From Castanea sativa (lineage: Eukaryota > Streptophyta > Magnoliopsida > Fagales > Fagaceae), in assembly GCF_040712315.1 (NCBI RefSeq), contig NC_134023.1, positions 64,247,257-64,311,256 on the forward strand: 64,000 nucleotides of DNA, given 5' to 3'. Shown one piece after another: positions 11,322 to 22,592 of this stretch. Under the pieces are notes generated by a model. That model had not been told where the DNA came from and did not search any database. It was given only the letters and a program-made list of their open reading frames with translations. The position numbers were made by a program, and so were the translations under genes. Numbering within the stretch: the stretch's first letter is position 1; every line of letters starts with the position of its first letter.

Positions 11322-12574
11322 CAGTGGCGGTTCCAGGAATTTTTCCTAGGGTGTTCCTAAAAAATTTTCCCATAAAATTTTTTTTTTGAGTACGTGGTTT
11401 TTTTATCAAATATTTGTTCATAATTCTAGCAAAAGAATACACAATAAACTATAAGTTTATTTGAAATATTAATAAAATTATTAATTATTGTTGTTTATTT
11501 GTTTCATTAATTTGTTTGTCTTTTATAAATTATAATTTGTTATATTGTTGTTTTATTAATTATAAAATTATTAATTGTTGTTTAGTCTAACATAATTTAA
11601 TTTGTTTGTCTTTTATAATGTATTGGTTAATTATACTACTTTAATTATTGTTGTTTAGCGTAACAATAAACTATATTGCTTTAATTTGTTTGTCATTAAT
11701 TATACTGCTTTAATTTGTTATATTGTTTAGTCTTATATGCATATTACACTAAAAGAGTCACTAATTACGCATCTCATGTGCAGCATAATAATTAAAGCAG
11801 TGTAACCCAACCCCATGTGCCCATCTACCCCCACCCCACTCAACAGACAAGCACATTGGTATAAGCCTCATGCCTGATACCCCCGATCACAATAGCTAAC
11901 TGCCAATCAGAAAATTTCACAATCACAAATTACAATACACATTACACATATCTCACTAACACTAACACCAATACCAACACCAACACCAACACCAACACAA
12001 ACTGACCAACACCAATTGATAAGAATAAGATAAAGCCAAATTTAAAAAGTAAAAAAAAAAGGCAAAAAACAAAATATTAATAAAGCTACCAATCACAAAC
12101 TCACAGTTCAAAAGAGAGAGTTAGACTCTTAAAAGAATAAAAAGCTCATTCATTAATTTTATTTCATTTGATAGATTTCCTTTCAGAGAGAGAGAGAGAG
12201 AGAGAGACTGCGAGAGAGTCAGAGAGAAAAAGAGAGAGAAATACCTTGAGATCCCGATCACCGAGCACCGACCACCGGAGCAGTTGTGCGATCCCGATCT
12301 GCGATCGGCGATGAGTGATGAGGCCCAATCTGCGATGAGGCAATGAGGCGACGGAGGCGCGATCTGTGATGAGGCGCAATCTGCGCTGAGCGACGACGAA
12401 GACGAGCGAGCTGCAAGCGACGTGACCGTGGGTTTGGTTTGCTCTGTATTGGGGTTTGGTCTACTCTGTCTGTATTGGGGTTTGCTTTGCTTTGCGAGCA
12501 ACGTGACCATGGGTTTTTTTTTTTTTTTTTGAGAGAATCTGTGGGTTTGCCGTGGGCTTGCCTGTGCCTCTGTT

Positions 12575-12630
<56 letters not shown>

Positions 12631-12848
12631 TATTTTAGTTCAATTTTTTTTTGGGTTTTTTTTTTTTTTTTGCTTGAAAGTAGAACAAATAAATTTTTTT
12701 TTTTTTAAATTTGAGGGTTTTCCTAATTTTGTTGGGGCTGTTCCTGATATCTTCATATGTAAAAAATTTTAATTATTATATATAAAAAAAAAATTTCAAG
12801 TCAGGGTGTTCTTGGAAACACCTTGACTTGTACGTGGCGTTGCCACTG
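11322..12848. mobile_element. hAT-type non-autonomous element with 8-bp TSD GTCGTATG
   Basis: The left end is CAGTGGCGGTTCC and the right end, reversed, is CAGTGGCAACGCC. GTCGTATG lies at 11314-11321 and again at 12849-12856. The paralogous unit B has a single GTCGTATG at 19688-19695 and nothing inserted. An 8-bp duplication and a CAGNG-type terminus are diagnostic of the hAT superfamily. The 1.5-kb interior has AT-rich DNA, a (CCAACA)n stretch (about 11965-12000), a GC-rich CGATCTGCGATGAGG-type repeat block (12250-12420) and a (TA)n run. No transposase is visible. Confidence 0.92.
12579..12627. repeat. (TA)n microsatellite
   Basis: A TA dinucleotide run of about 49 bp inside the hAT element. 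Confidence 0.95.
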
Positions 12849-12875
12849 GTCGTATGTGTCAGTCAGCGTAAGAAA

Positions 12876-12902
12876 CGTGGCGCTGCCACTGGTCGTATGT
12901 GT
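12876..12902 (+). repeat. Second copy of the hAT right end plus target site
   Basis: These 27 bases repeat 12833-12859 with one difference (C for T). That stretch is the last bases of the hAT element, its TSD and flanking TGT. The paralogous unit B has unrelated sequence here (CCTTGCATTAAATATCGTAAA), so the extra copy arose in unit A, by repair or template switching at the hAT end. Confidence 0.7.
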
Positions 12903-13029
12903 TATATAGAATGACATTTCTATATAATTAAATAAAATTTAAAAAAAATGTAAATATAGAATGGGGGAAAATAAACAGAGGGGCATTCCATGCAGCCAGG
13001 TCCCATCTTTTCTTAAGATATCTAGCTCC

Positions 13030-13169
13030 TGTTTGGTATATCCACTTAAACACATGTTTTCAGTTTTTAGACAATATTACACGTATTTTCACATATTTTT
13101 TCACCCACACGTATTTTTACACATATTTTTAAACAATAATTTTTAATTTTTAAGTGCATGTACCAAACA
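13030..13169. mobile_element. MITE, 140 bp, copy A
   Basis: The termini are TGTTTGGTATATCCACTTAA on the left and, reversed, TGTTTGGTACATGCACTTAA on the right. TCC lies directly on both sides, so a 3-bp target duplication is likely. No coding capacity. The same element sits at 19856-19995 in the paralogous repeat, so it inserted before the duplication. Confidence 0.65.
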
Positions 13170-13187
13170 TCCTGATAATCTATAATC

Positions 13188-13220
<33 letters not shown>

Positions 13221-14227
13221 AGAAGAGTTTGAGTGGTATTGTTCGGCACATAGATTACGGTTTTGTCGAGTTATTCTGGTTTTGTTATGCAAGCAATACC
13301 TCTAAGGTTTTTTTTAATATTTTATGGAGAGAGAGAGAGAGAGTTCGGTGATATTGAGAGAGGAGGAATTAAGAGAGAACGTGAAGAGTGGGTGGATTAT
13401 ATTATAGTGTAAAAAAAATGGGTGATTGGACGTGATTTGACAAGTAAATAGTTTAACTAATATGAATGTAATTACCTTATTTTGTCTGATTTTTTTTTTT
13501 GACTTGAAACCAAACACAACTTCTTCTCTTTTTTTTTTTTTTTTTTTTTTTTAGCATCTCCAGTAGTATAGCTAAACCCTGAATTCTCTCTAAAATGGAG
13601 AATAAAACCATAAAACATTGCTCTAACACTCTCTCCAAATCTCAAAAAGTTTTTTTGCTCATGAGCAGCACGTCTCCATGGCCGATGGGTTACTGTAGAT
13701 TAGGAATAGAATTTATGTCATTAAAAATTTTCTAAAGCTAATTATTATATTAATTTTTTCTCTTTCTTATTCATTTCTTTTTACACACACTCTCATTTTC
13801 TTCATTTCTTTTTCTTCAACCAACAAAATCAAAAAACTTGAATAAAAAAAAGAATTTAGCCTAGCATATAAAATTTTAGCCTTTTCTCAATGGGCAACAA
13901 AATCACAATTGGAATTGATGAAGCATGATTTCTTTTCGTCAGTATGTTCCTTGTTAATACGATGGACGACCTGAGATCCTATGTAAGAGATAACACTAAA
14001 TGGATAATGGCATTGGTTTAGGGCCTGCCAAGGCCTCCGATGCTTAAGTTAGCTCAAGCTATTTAGGAATCTCAATTCTGTAGAGTAATTTATGTGTGCT
14101 CATGTTTTTTTACCTATCTTTCCTGGCTTCTATATAGCCTTATGCTAAGTTAATGCTTAGTATAACGTTACACTACATCTGGAGGATTTAATGCTTAATG
14201 ATGGCCATTTAATCCCGATGTTTGCTA

Positions 14228-14746
14228 TCTATAATGGACCTTTAACTGCACATTATTGGATGGAGATAACGGTTCCGTGCTTATTTATCACTCGATCATT
14301 GAATGTTGTTTTGAATTAATGCATTTACGCTCGTCTATACTCTTACTCATCATTATTATGGACAGTTTACGAGTGACAAATGACCATTTATGCCCTACTC
14401 GTTAGTTACCCCTTTTATTCCTTTGTCGTCCTTTGTTTGGATGAGCAAAGGAATATGGAAAGTTCTTCTTGGGCAGGTCAGTTTATTCATGTCCCGAGAT
14501 TCTTGTCTCATCACATTTATTATGGTGCGACATTTTCGTTAGATGATTTCCACATTCCCTTCCCTTGTTGGCCGCACATGTGTTCTTTCCTTATGTTTCC
14601 CACGCATTGATTTTGCTTCCTTTTTTAGCAAAAAACTCTTCATATCCTCCTTCTTCCTCATTATATGCTGTACTTGAAGTCTAAAACAAAAAAGAAAGCT
14701 CTGCACCCTCTGTACGGTAAGACTCCTTTTCCTCTAGATTCCATTA
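14228..14746. other. Leader region upstream of the gag-like gene
   Basis: It begins where homology between repeat units A and B ends. I see only short ORFs (such as 14380-14610) with no recognised similarity. It may be the 5' non-coding part of the retroelement whose gag-like gene follows. Confidence 0.35.
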
Positions 14747-16860
14747 ATGGTTTATTTTGCTTTCATTAGGCAGGAAGCTCTCTTCATTTCATTCTTCTTT
14801 GCTAGATTAGGGGTATTTCTTAAGTTCTCTGGTAAGCATCGTCCCCAAGTTGGTTTGTTTTTACCTCAAGATTCTGGGGCCTTTAGACCGGTTTTGACTA
14901 GCCTTTTTCCCTTGATTCATCGTTCTTTGATTGCTCATCACCTAGAGATGATTACTATAGAGTATAGAGACACCGACGTTAGGTCTAGCAAGCTAGAAAT
15001 TGGCCCATCATTGAGTAGTGAGTCTACTGATAAAGATTTTGAAATCGTGATGTCGAAACGCTCGTCGTCTTCAAAGCCCTCCTCTTCTTCAAACCCCTCT
15101 TCTTCTTCTTCTTCGTCTTCAATCCCTTTTCATGCTCTCTTTGAGTCTTGCTTTTTAGAATAGGGACACCTGAAATCTATGCGAAAAAGGTTCCAATATC
15201 CTAGAGGGGTCGTTACAAGATTACCTCGTCCCAATGAAAAAGCCTGTTCCTTTGCTCATGGTGAGGTGAGTTTTTACGAAGATACCTTTTCATGTGGCCT
15301 TCATTTTCTTGTTCATCCTTTCATCATGCAACTTATTTCTGCTCTCAATGTTACACCTGGCCAGCTCGTCCCTAACGCATGGAGGATGATTATTAGTTGT
15401 ATGTCAATTTGGGTATCTGTCCATGATGAGGACATGATAATCTTAAATGAATTTCTTCACTTATATTGGCTGAAACCTTCTACCCACTATGGGTATTTTG
15501 AAATCTTGCCTTGGAATAAGGAGTCTAGGATCGTCCGTAGCTTTCCTACTTCCTTTATTGACTGGAAGTCACGATACTTTTTCGTTTCTGGATCCGGATG
15601 GGAAACCATGACTGATGACCTGTGGGGTGAGGTCCCGTGGTTGCTACGGAAATGGGAAACTCCCTCTCTTGGTGCGTCTCTCTACCTTTTCATTAGACCA
15701 GCTGTTTTAACTTATCATTCTCTGATCTTTCCTTGTTAACTTGTCTTGCGGTTTCTGATCGTCTTACATTGGAAGAGCGTTATCAAGGACAAGTTCAAGC
15801 TGCTCTTGAGTTCGCCCTTACTATCGACAATTTTGACGACTTGGTAGATCCTTGTCATTTATACGAATGTTGCCTTGAACTTGAACTTTCCGCATTTGTT
15901 TTAAAGAAGATTGCTCGGGAAGAGAAAAGTAGGTTTAACTTGCCCTTCTTTCTTATTTCCTCTTTCTTTATAAGAGCTTAGCTTTCTAACCTTCTATTTT
16001 GCAAAAATGGCTACCAAGTATAACAAAGATAAATACGCTCATGTGAAGAGTTTGAAGAACAAGCCTTTGTCCCTGCCCCCTTGTCTCTCTTTGGTACCTC
16101 GTCTTCTCCTACGCCTTCCCTTGAGATGATGACCTTCACTCTTCCAACCTTTCGCTCCAAAGGGAAGGGTAAGGTTGGCAAGAGTGTTTGGGAAGATCCT
16201 GCCACAACTCTTGGATAAGCTCACAACGTCATTTCTGATGACGAGCTTACAGGTCTTTCGTCCATCCCTTCCCACGAGCTGGTCAGTCGCCATATTCATA
16301 AACTGGTGCAAGTATTTTACTCAGCTACTTTCCATTACTCATTGAGTATTTACACCTGTTAAGAGTTTAGACCCTTCTTTCATTTTCCAGGTTTTTGGTG
16401 AATCTCTGCGCTTGACAATTGATTACCTGAGCAGTAAAGAGAAGGTGGTGGTGGCAAATATCAAGGTTGAATCAATTGAAGTTGAGGGCTCGAAGTTAAG
16501 GAAGGATCTAATTGAGACAATGGACCAAGCGACGACGGCCAAGGAGAAAGTGAAGGAACTTAAGGAAGCATTGAAAGTGGAAAAGAGGCTCGTCATCCAA
16601 AAGGACGAGGAAGTCCAAGCTGCCCTTCTGAAGACAGACGAAGAACATGAGAAGGTGATCTCCAAGTTTATTGAGTCTGATTGCTTCTCTGATCTTTAAT
16701 TCGTCCAGTACTTCAAAGGCTTCAAGCTCCTACGTAGGTGGATGATGAAGCATCATGGTTAGGTAGCAGACTTTTCAAACCTTGATTTTGAAGCCATCGA
16801 TACTGAGACCCTTGCCAACGAGACTAAGGAGAAAGAAGATTTTTTAAGTACTGTCATGCA
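14747..16860 (+). pseudogene. Gypsy-type gag-like gene (Transposase_28-like domain plus coiled coil), decayed
   Basis: A Ser-rich acidic stretch (14940-15160) is followed by RGVVTRLPRPNEKACSFAHG and then GLHFLVHPFIMQLISAL, TPGQLVPNAWRM (15200-15400). This is the conserved core of the plant 'putative gypsy type transposon' domain. Later pieces are 15750-15930 (LTLEERYQGQVQAAL to LKKIAREEK, then a GTAGGT donor) and a charged coiled coil at 16389-16699 (EKVKELKEALKVEKRL), which opens after a TTTTCCAG acceptor. Two in-frame stops interrupt the end: TAA at 16697-16699 before FVQYFKGFK, and TAG near 16760. Such proteins belong to non-autonomous gypsy relatives; their exact job is not known to me. 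No protease, RT or integrase is present. Confidence 0.6.
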
Positions 16861-18978
16861 TTGCATTTGCATTTCTTTTAATCATTTAGCATGATGTGTG
16901 CTTTTAGTTTTGGTCATAAATTTTTTTTTGAAATCAAAAAGATTTTTATATCTTTTGTATTACACATCATGAATATGTAATTGAGGTTGGCCTATTATCT
17001 TTACATAACATGCTTGTGTACCTTGTTTAGCTTGGATGAGCTTTTTTTTTTTATTGCACTTTGCTAGTTTTGGCTATGTGGTGCATGTTGTGTGGGAATT
17101 GTCTATGATTTTTGATCACGTGATCTTAATTTTGAAGTCACATGCTTTTGATTGTAAGGACTAAAAAATCCTAAGAGAAATGCATAAATAATCATCTTAC
17201 CACTGTTTACTAGTCAATCATGAATACCTTAGTGCATATCATAAGATTTTGTGCTCGAGAAAGTGTAGCACATGCACAAAAAGAATATAAGGTGTAGCCT
17301 CGGTTATAATGAATTCAAATAAAATAAAATTGGTATGTACATTATCTAGCCTAAATATCAATTTATCAAATGAAATAAAATTGGTGTGTACATTATGAGG
17401 CAATATAAGAAACTTCATGATTGCAAGCTTGTATTCTAGGAGATGTGGGAATTATATGATGTAACTCTTTAGGTGATAGTCACTTTGAAATTCATGTGAT
17501 GAATTCTATAGAAAATGTGATTGATTACTATTTACTTATCACCTCACATGTATCCCATGTTTTTGCTAGTTGCACATACTGCACAAGTTATTCTTTGCTA
17601 AACTTAGTACATGAAATTGCGTGTGAATTTTTTTGGCCATCCAAGATTATATGTTCTTTGATTTTGATGCAAAATATGTTAAATGTTTGAGTTTTGGGGA
17701 CAAAAAGCTGAAAATATTGTTTTTGGAAGATCTAGGTTGAACTCTGGTGTTTTTGAAAAACATGTAAACTCATTCTCATGCATTTCATTCATAAAATTCC
17801 TTGGTTTGAGTAGTTTTTGCATAATCTTCTGCTGTTTTTCAAAAAATTCAGTTTTCCAAAATTTCGATCGATTGAATGTGTTTTTCGAGAAAATCCTTTG
17901 ATTTTTAATTATTGCTCTCTGCGTGACTCGATTGGTATTTGATCAATGCTCGACTGATCGAAACTGAAAATTTTTCAGTTTCTAAGTTTTTGACCAAATT
18001 TTTTCATGCATCATTTATGTTTAGGATTCACATGCATTGCACTGTCTTTTTTTTTTTTTTTTTGGTATCCATCTTGCAGTCATATTTCTCATTGTTTTTA
18101 CACATAACATGCATACACTTTACTAAATTGGGTACCCAACTTGATTTAAAAATTGATTGATTAATTTTTGAGTCATTTGTACATTTTAGTATATGCTATA
18201 TTTTATGTGTGAACTATAGAAAATATTTTTTTAAGAGATATGATGGATAATCAATGTGCAAATATTTTCTTTACTTGATTGAGTTCAAACACCATCTGTT
18301 TATAGGTCATATAGTGTCAAGTTTGCAATTATTGAAAGAGAGAATATTTGTGTTCATGTGTAACCTCATTTTTTTAAAAATGAAGGTTGGTGTGTTTTTA
18401 CTTTCCCCACCTCCTAATTTTTTCCCAAAACTATTTTTTCCACATGTTTTGTTTTTCCTATTTTTATAGGGGGAGAAAGATATTTTTAAAACCTATGTTG
18501 TTCATAGGGGGAGTTGTTTCCTTTGTTGTGTATGTAATCTTTTTACTCTTTGATTGGGTTGTCTTTGTCAATATGTGACAAAAAGGGGGAGAAATAGATG
18601 AAATGTGGGAATCCTGTTTAAAAACGTTTTGTTTAGGGAGAGATTGAATTATTTTTGAAAGGTGGTGAATATAAAAACTTTTTGATGTATCTAACTTAGG
18701 GGGAGAGTTAGTTTACTTTTGTTTTTATATTGTGTTTCATATTGATTTACTTGTATTTTTCACACATGCGTTTATGGTTTGTTTAGTGTTTTAGAAATTT
18801 ACAGGTTAATTCATTTGAAGCTGCTGTCTACTCAATTGCAATTGATAGGTAGTGGTTAGTTTGAATTGTATTTTGGGCAACAATGTGTAATTGGGCATTT
18901 TATTATATTGGGTTATTCTTGTATTTGAGCATTTCATTTTGTATGTAAGTTTTGTCATGAATTATCAAAGGGGGAGAT
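16861..18978 (+). mobile_element. 3' non-coding part of an LTR element with repeated polypurine tracts
   Basis: This is a T-rich, ORF-poor region. Several GGGGGAG-type purine tracts recur in its last 600 bp (near 18470, 18508, 18585, 18699 and 18968). The final one, AAAGGGGGAGA at 18967-18977, sits directly before TGTTAGG, the position expected for the polypurine tract that primes plus-strand DNA synthesis before a 3' LTR. Many plant Copia elements have such a spacer after pol. No pol is seen, so the coding part is lost. Confidence 0.5.
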
Positions 18979-19421
18979 TGTTAGGTTCTACAAGTTTATA
19001 ACAATTGGCAAATCATGAACACAAACTTGTCTAGATATAGATCCTAGAATCTATAGGTATTATTAGACAATACTCAAGGTGATACAAATCAAGATTCAAG
19101 AACATACAAGCAGTAGAAAGAAGAATTCATAATTGCCTAGTTCGACTGATCAAGAGACAGGCTCGAACGATCGAGAATCGTATCTGCAGAATTTTAATTA
19201 AGCCCAAGCAGCAGTTCAAGCCTATTAAGGATTAGGGTTTTAGGTCTACTTCTTCTAGTTTATAAAGAAAACCTTAAACATGTTTTTATAAGGCTTTTTA
19301 GAGAGAGATTAGAGTGCATCTTGTGCCTCTTTTGTAGATCTAGGGTTGTGTACCCAAAAGTTCTCTAAGGTTGTTGATATGTTGTGTGTGTGAATCTCCT
19401 GTGAGATCTAGAGATGTTTAC

Positions 19422-19424
<3 letters not shown>
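18979..19424 (+). mobile_element. Truncated 3' LTR, Copia type
   Basis: It starts TGTTAGGTTCTACAAG immediately after a polypurine tract and carries LTR-like transcription-start features (TATAAAGAAAACC at about 19260, AGAGAGAG, TCTAGGGTTGTG). It breaks off in a (TA)n run at 19424-19459, beyond which repeat unit B begins. No 5' partner LTR is in the window. Confidence 0.55.

Positions 19425-19459
<35 letters not shown>
19424..19459. repeat. (TA)n microsatellite at the junction of LTR and repeat unit B
   Basis: A TA run of about 35 bp separates the truncated LTR from repeat unit B. Confidence 0.9.
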
Positions 19460-19462
<3 letters not shown>

Positions 19463-19855
19463 AATCTGCATGGAATATTTGTTAACTCATGTGTCTTGCT
19501 CCTCATTTTGGATGTACCTGTTGACTGTTGAGCAAACTGCAATACTTATAAGTTCTCTTCATCTTCTGACTTCTTTGCGCCAAGTTCTCCTTATCTCCAT
19601 GTCCATGGTATCCACCAAGTGCTGAACTAAAAAAAAAAAAAAAAAACTCTTCATATCCGTTTACCTTGACCAAACATAATATTCATGGTCGTATGTGTTA
19701 GTCAGTATAAGAAACCTTGCATTAAATATCGTAAATATAGAATGACATTTCTATATAATTAAATAAAATTTTTAATAAAAGTAAATATGGTGGAAAATAA
19801 ACAGAGGGGCATTCCATGTAGCCAGGTCCCATCCTTTCTTATGATATCTAGCTCC

Positions 19856-19995
19856 AGTTTGGTATATACACTTAAACACATATTATTAATTTTTAGACAA
19901 TATTACATGTATTTTCACATATTTTTTCATCCACACGTATTTTCACACATATTTTTAAATAATAATTTTCAATTTTTAAGTGCATGTACCAAACA
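19856..19995. mobile_element. MITE, 140 bp, copy B
   Basis: Same length and ends as the element at 13030-13169, at the equivalent place of the paralogous repeat. Its first base is A instead of T. Confidence 0.6.
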
Positions 19996-20154
19996 TCCTG
20001 ATAATGTATAATCTATATATATATATATAAAAAATTTAAAAAAGGAAGAAGAAGAAGAGTTTGAGTGGTATTGTTCGGCACATAGATTACGGTTTTGTCG
20101 AATTATTCTGGTTTTGTTATGCAGTCAATACCACTAAGGTTTTTTTAAATATTT

Positions 20155-20157
<3 letters not shown>

Positions 20158-20192
<35 letters not shown>
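20158..20192. repeat. (GA)n microsatellite
   Basis: A GA run of about 35 bp. The paralogous site at 13326-13342 has a much shorter run, showing repeat expansion or contraction since the duplication. Confidence 0.9.
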
Positions 20193-20196
<4 letters not shown>

Positions 20197-21075
20197 GGTG
20201 ATATTGTGAGAGGAGGAATTAAGAGAGAACGTGAAGAGTGGGTGGATTATATTATAGTATAAAAAAAATGGGTGATTGGACGTGATTTGACAAGTAAATA
20301 GTTTAACTAATATGAATGTAATTACCTTATTTTGTCTGATTTTTTTTTTTTTTTTTTGACTTGAAACCAAACACAACTTCTTCTAATTTTTTTTAGAGCA
20401 CCTCCAACAGTATCGCTAACCCTGAATTCTCTCTAAAATGGAGAATAAAACCATAAAACATTGCTCTAACAGTCTCTCCATGTCTCAAACAGTTTGTTTG
20501 CTCATGAGCAGCACATCTCCATGCCTGATGGGTTACTGTAGATTAGGAATAGAATTTATGTCATTAAAAAATTTCTAAAGCTAATTATTATATTAATTTT
20601 TTCTCTTTCTTATTCATTTCTTTTTCTTCATTTCTTTTTACACACACTCTCATTTTCTTCATTTCTTTTTCTTCAACCAACAAAATAAAAAAACTTGAAT
20701 AAAAAAAAGAATTTAGCCTAGCCTATAAAATTTCAACCTTTTCTCAATGGGCAACAAAATCACAATCAGAATTGATGAAGTATGATTTCTTTTTGTCAGT
20801 ATGTTCCTTGTTAGACGACCTGAGATCCTGTGTAAGAGATAACACTAAATGGATAATGGCATTGGTTTAGGGTCTGCCAAGGTCTCCGATGCTTAAGTTA
20901 GCTCAAGCTATTTAGGAATCTCAATTCTGTAGAGTAATTTATGTGTGCTCATGTTTTTTTACCTATCTTTTCTGGCTTTATATAGCCTTATGCTAAGTTA
21001 ATGCTCAGTATAACGTTACACTACATCTGGAGGATTTAATGCTTAATGATGGCCATTTAATCTTGATGTTTGCTT

Positions 21076-21818
21076 AATGATGGCCATTTAATCCCTTTGG
21101 TGTCTTCCCTTTGGTACCTTCTCCTTTGGGTGAGATGTCTGGTGTCCTTTCCACTGCTGTAGCTTATGTACTTCCCAACTACTAGTCCCTTTTTTCTCCC
21201 ACCCACTCCAGTTTCATCTTTACCTATTTATATGTTTTACATTGAACATGGCATGACATGAAAATTGGACTGGTGGTCCCCACTGACTAGCCCTTTTGAC
21301 AAGTGTCTCTTCTTAGAACAATGTGTTGTCCAGGTTTTGGTGTCAATTATCCATTTCATGATTGGCTGACCCATGTCCTACGTTGTCACTGGGGTGGATC
21401 TGGTCTAGAAGCCGAATGGGCCTGTGCTGGGCCGTTATACATTTTTTCGAAGGCCATATTCATACCTTCCTAAGGCTGGGCTAACCCATTCATGTACTCC
21501 GTTCCTTGGGCTACCAAGTCGGGCCCGACCTTGGGTTGCTAGGTTAAGCCAGGTTAGCCTATGTACGTACAGAATCAAAATTGAATTTTGCTTTTGTTAG
21601 CTACACATATTCAATTTTTTTTTTAATAACACATACATATTCAATTATTATTAAGCATTTGACTGTGGCTTTTAAAAAACAAAGGAATTGACCAAAATGT
21701 TAACAAAGTACTATTATTAAGGGAGTCAATTTTGTATCGGATGTTGTTTTGGTTTGGCCAAAGAACGACATAACTTAGTATCGGTGTATATTGGTGTGCT
21801 GTTTTGAAGTTACACATG
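21076..21818. other. Possible gypsy LTR remnant, otherwise non-coding
   Basis: A more GC-rich stretch (21090-21570), with GGGCCTGTGCTGGGCC and TCGGGCCCGACC-type motifs, resembles the U3 region of gypsy LTRs. No termini can be fixed and there is no gene. Confidence 0.3.
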
Positions 21819-21840
21819 AGAGAGAGAGAGAGAGAGAGAG

Positions 21841-21873
<33 letters not shown>
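21819..21873. repeat. (GA)n(TA)n compound microsatellite
   Basis: A GA run to about 21845 continues directly into a TA run to 21873. Confidence 0.95.
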
Positions 21874-21878
<5 letters not shown>

Positions 21879-22189
21879 AATTAAAAAAAATAAGTACTGA
21901 TTTGAATTAGTGAATTTAATATAGAGTTTTATAAAATTCCAATAAAATTATAAGCTTTGTTTGAAAAAAAAAAAAAACTCAATTCTAGTTCTTTTGTAAA
22001 TAAACCATATTGTAGAGATATTTGTAGAGATAATCATTATTAAAAATGTATTACTTATCATTTTCAAAAAAAAAAAAGTATTACTTTTTTTTTTATGAGA
22101 AAAAGTATTACTTATTAGTTATTGTTATTGTATTATTATTATTATTATTATTTAGTGTTTTATTTTATTTCTTCTCTCCACGAACTCTC

Positions 22190-22592
22190 TATTTCATGGG
22201 ACAGGATATTAGTAGCGGGAAGTTTTATTTGAGAAAAAAATTGGGGGCGGGAAAGTTGAACTATTTTCCCTTTTTTTTTCTCACTGGTTTCGTTTTCCCA
22301 TATCCTTTCAGTTCCGAATTGTTCCGACTTTATCTCCATCCATGATTCCGTATCTCAAGTTTGAAGCTTATCTCTACTGGCTTGAATTTGGTTTCTCTCA
22401 CGTAAACAACCAGAACCTATCAACAACAAAAAAAAGTTTTTTTAAGAGAGAAAAAAAAAGGTGAGATGAGAAGGAGGCAAAGATTGTGATTGAAGAGCAG
22501 CGGAGGAGAAGTTCAGTCTCTTTTATTGGGTTTTCTTTGAGGAATTTCAATCTCTCATTCCGATTGGTTTGAGGAATTTCTCTGACTTACAG
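22190..22592 (+). other. 5'-UTR-like exon remnant with splice donor
   Basis: A pyrimidine-rich leader is followed by GAAGAGCAGCGGAGGAGAAG and ends TTACAG followed by GTATAATC. This looks like the untranslated first exon and donor of a plant gene. No ORF or downstream exon is seen before the repeats at 23-25 kb, so it may be a gene stub. Confidence 0.25.

Larger units (their letters stand above)
11095..14227 (+). repeat. Repeat unit A, paralogous to 19467-21075, split by a hAT element
   Basis: Excluding the hAT insertion (11322-12848), this 1.6-kb unit aligns by eye along its full length with 19467-21075 in direct orientation. Shared landmarks are GCATGGAATATTTGT at the start, the 140-bp MITE, GA-repeat blocks, ATGGAGAATAAAACC and TTAATGATGGCCATTTAATC at the end. 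The copies differ by scattered substitutions and short indels. They flank a retroelement-like region but do not start with TG, end with CA or have a primer-binding site next to them. I therefore call them duplicated repeats rather than an LTR pair. Confidence 0.7.
19467..21075 (+). repeat. Repeat unit B, uninterrupted paralogue of 11095-14227
   Basis: The full-length match to unit A starts at GCATGGAATATTTGT and ends at GATGTTTGCT. It holds the empty hAT site (19688-19695), a copy of the 140-bp MITE, a longer GA repeat (20158-20192) and the ATGGAGAATAAAACC block. No coding sequence was recognised; its ORFs are poly-T or simple-repeat translations. Confidence 0.7.

Noticed and set aside
12439..12708. 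An 89-codon ORF
   Set aside because: Most of it is (TA)n and poly-T translation (IYIYIY, FFFF).
11095..21075. A complete LTR retrotransposon with 1.6-kb LTRs
   Set aside because: The repeats lack TG/CA termini, no primer-binding site follows unit A and no polypurine tract directly precedes unit B; a different LTR lies between. Kept as an open question only.
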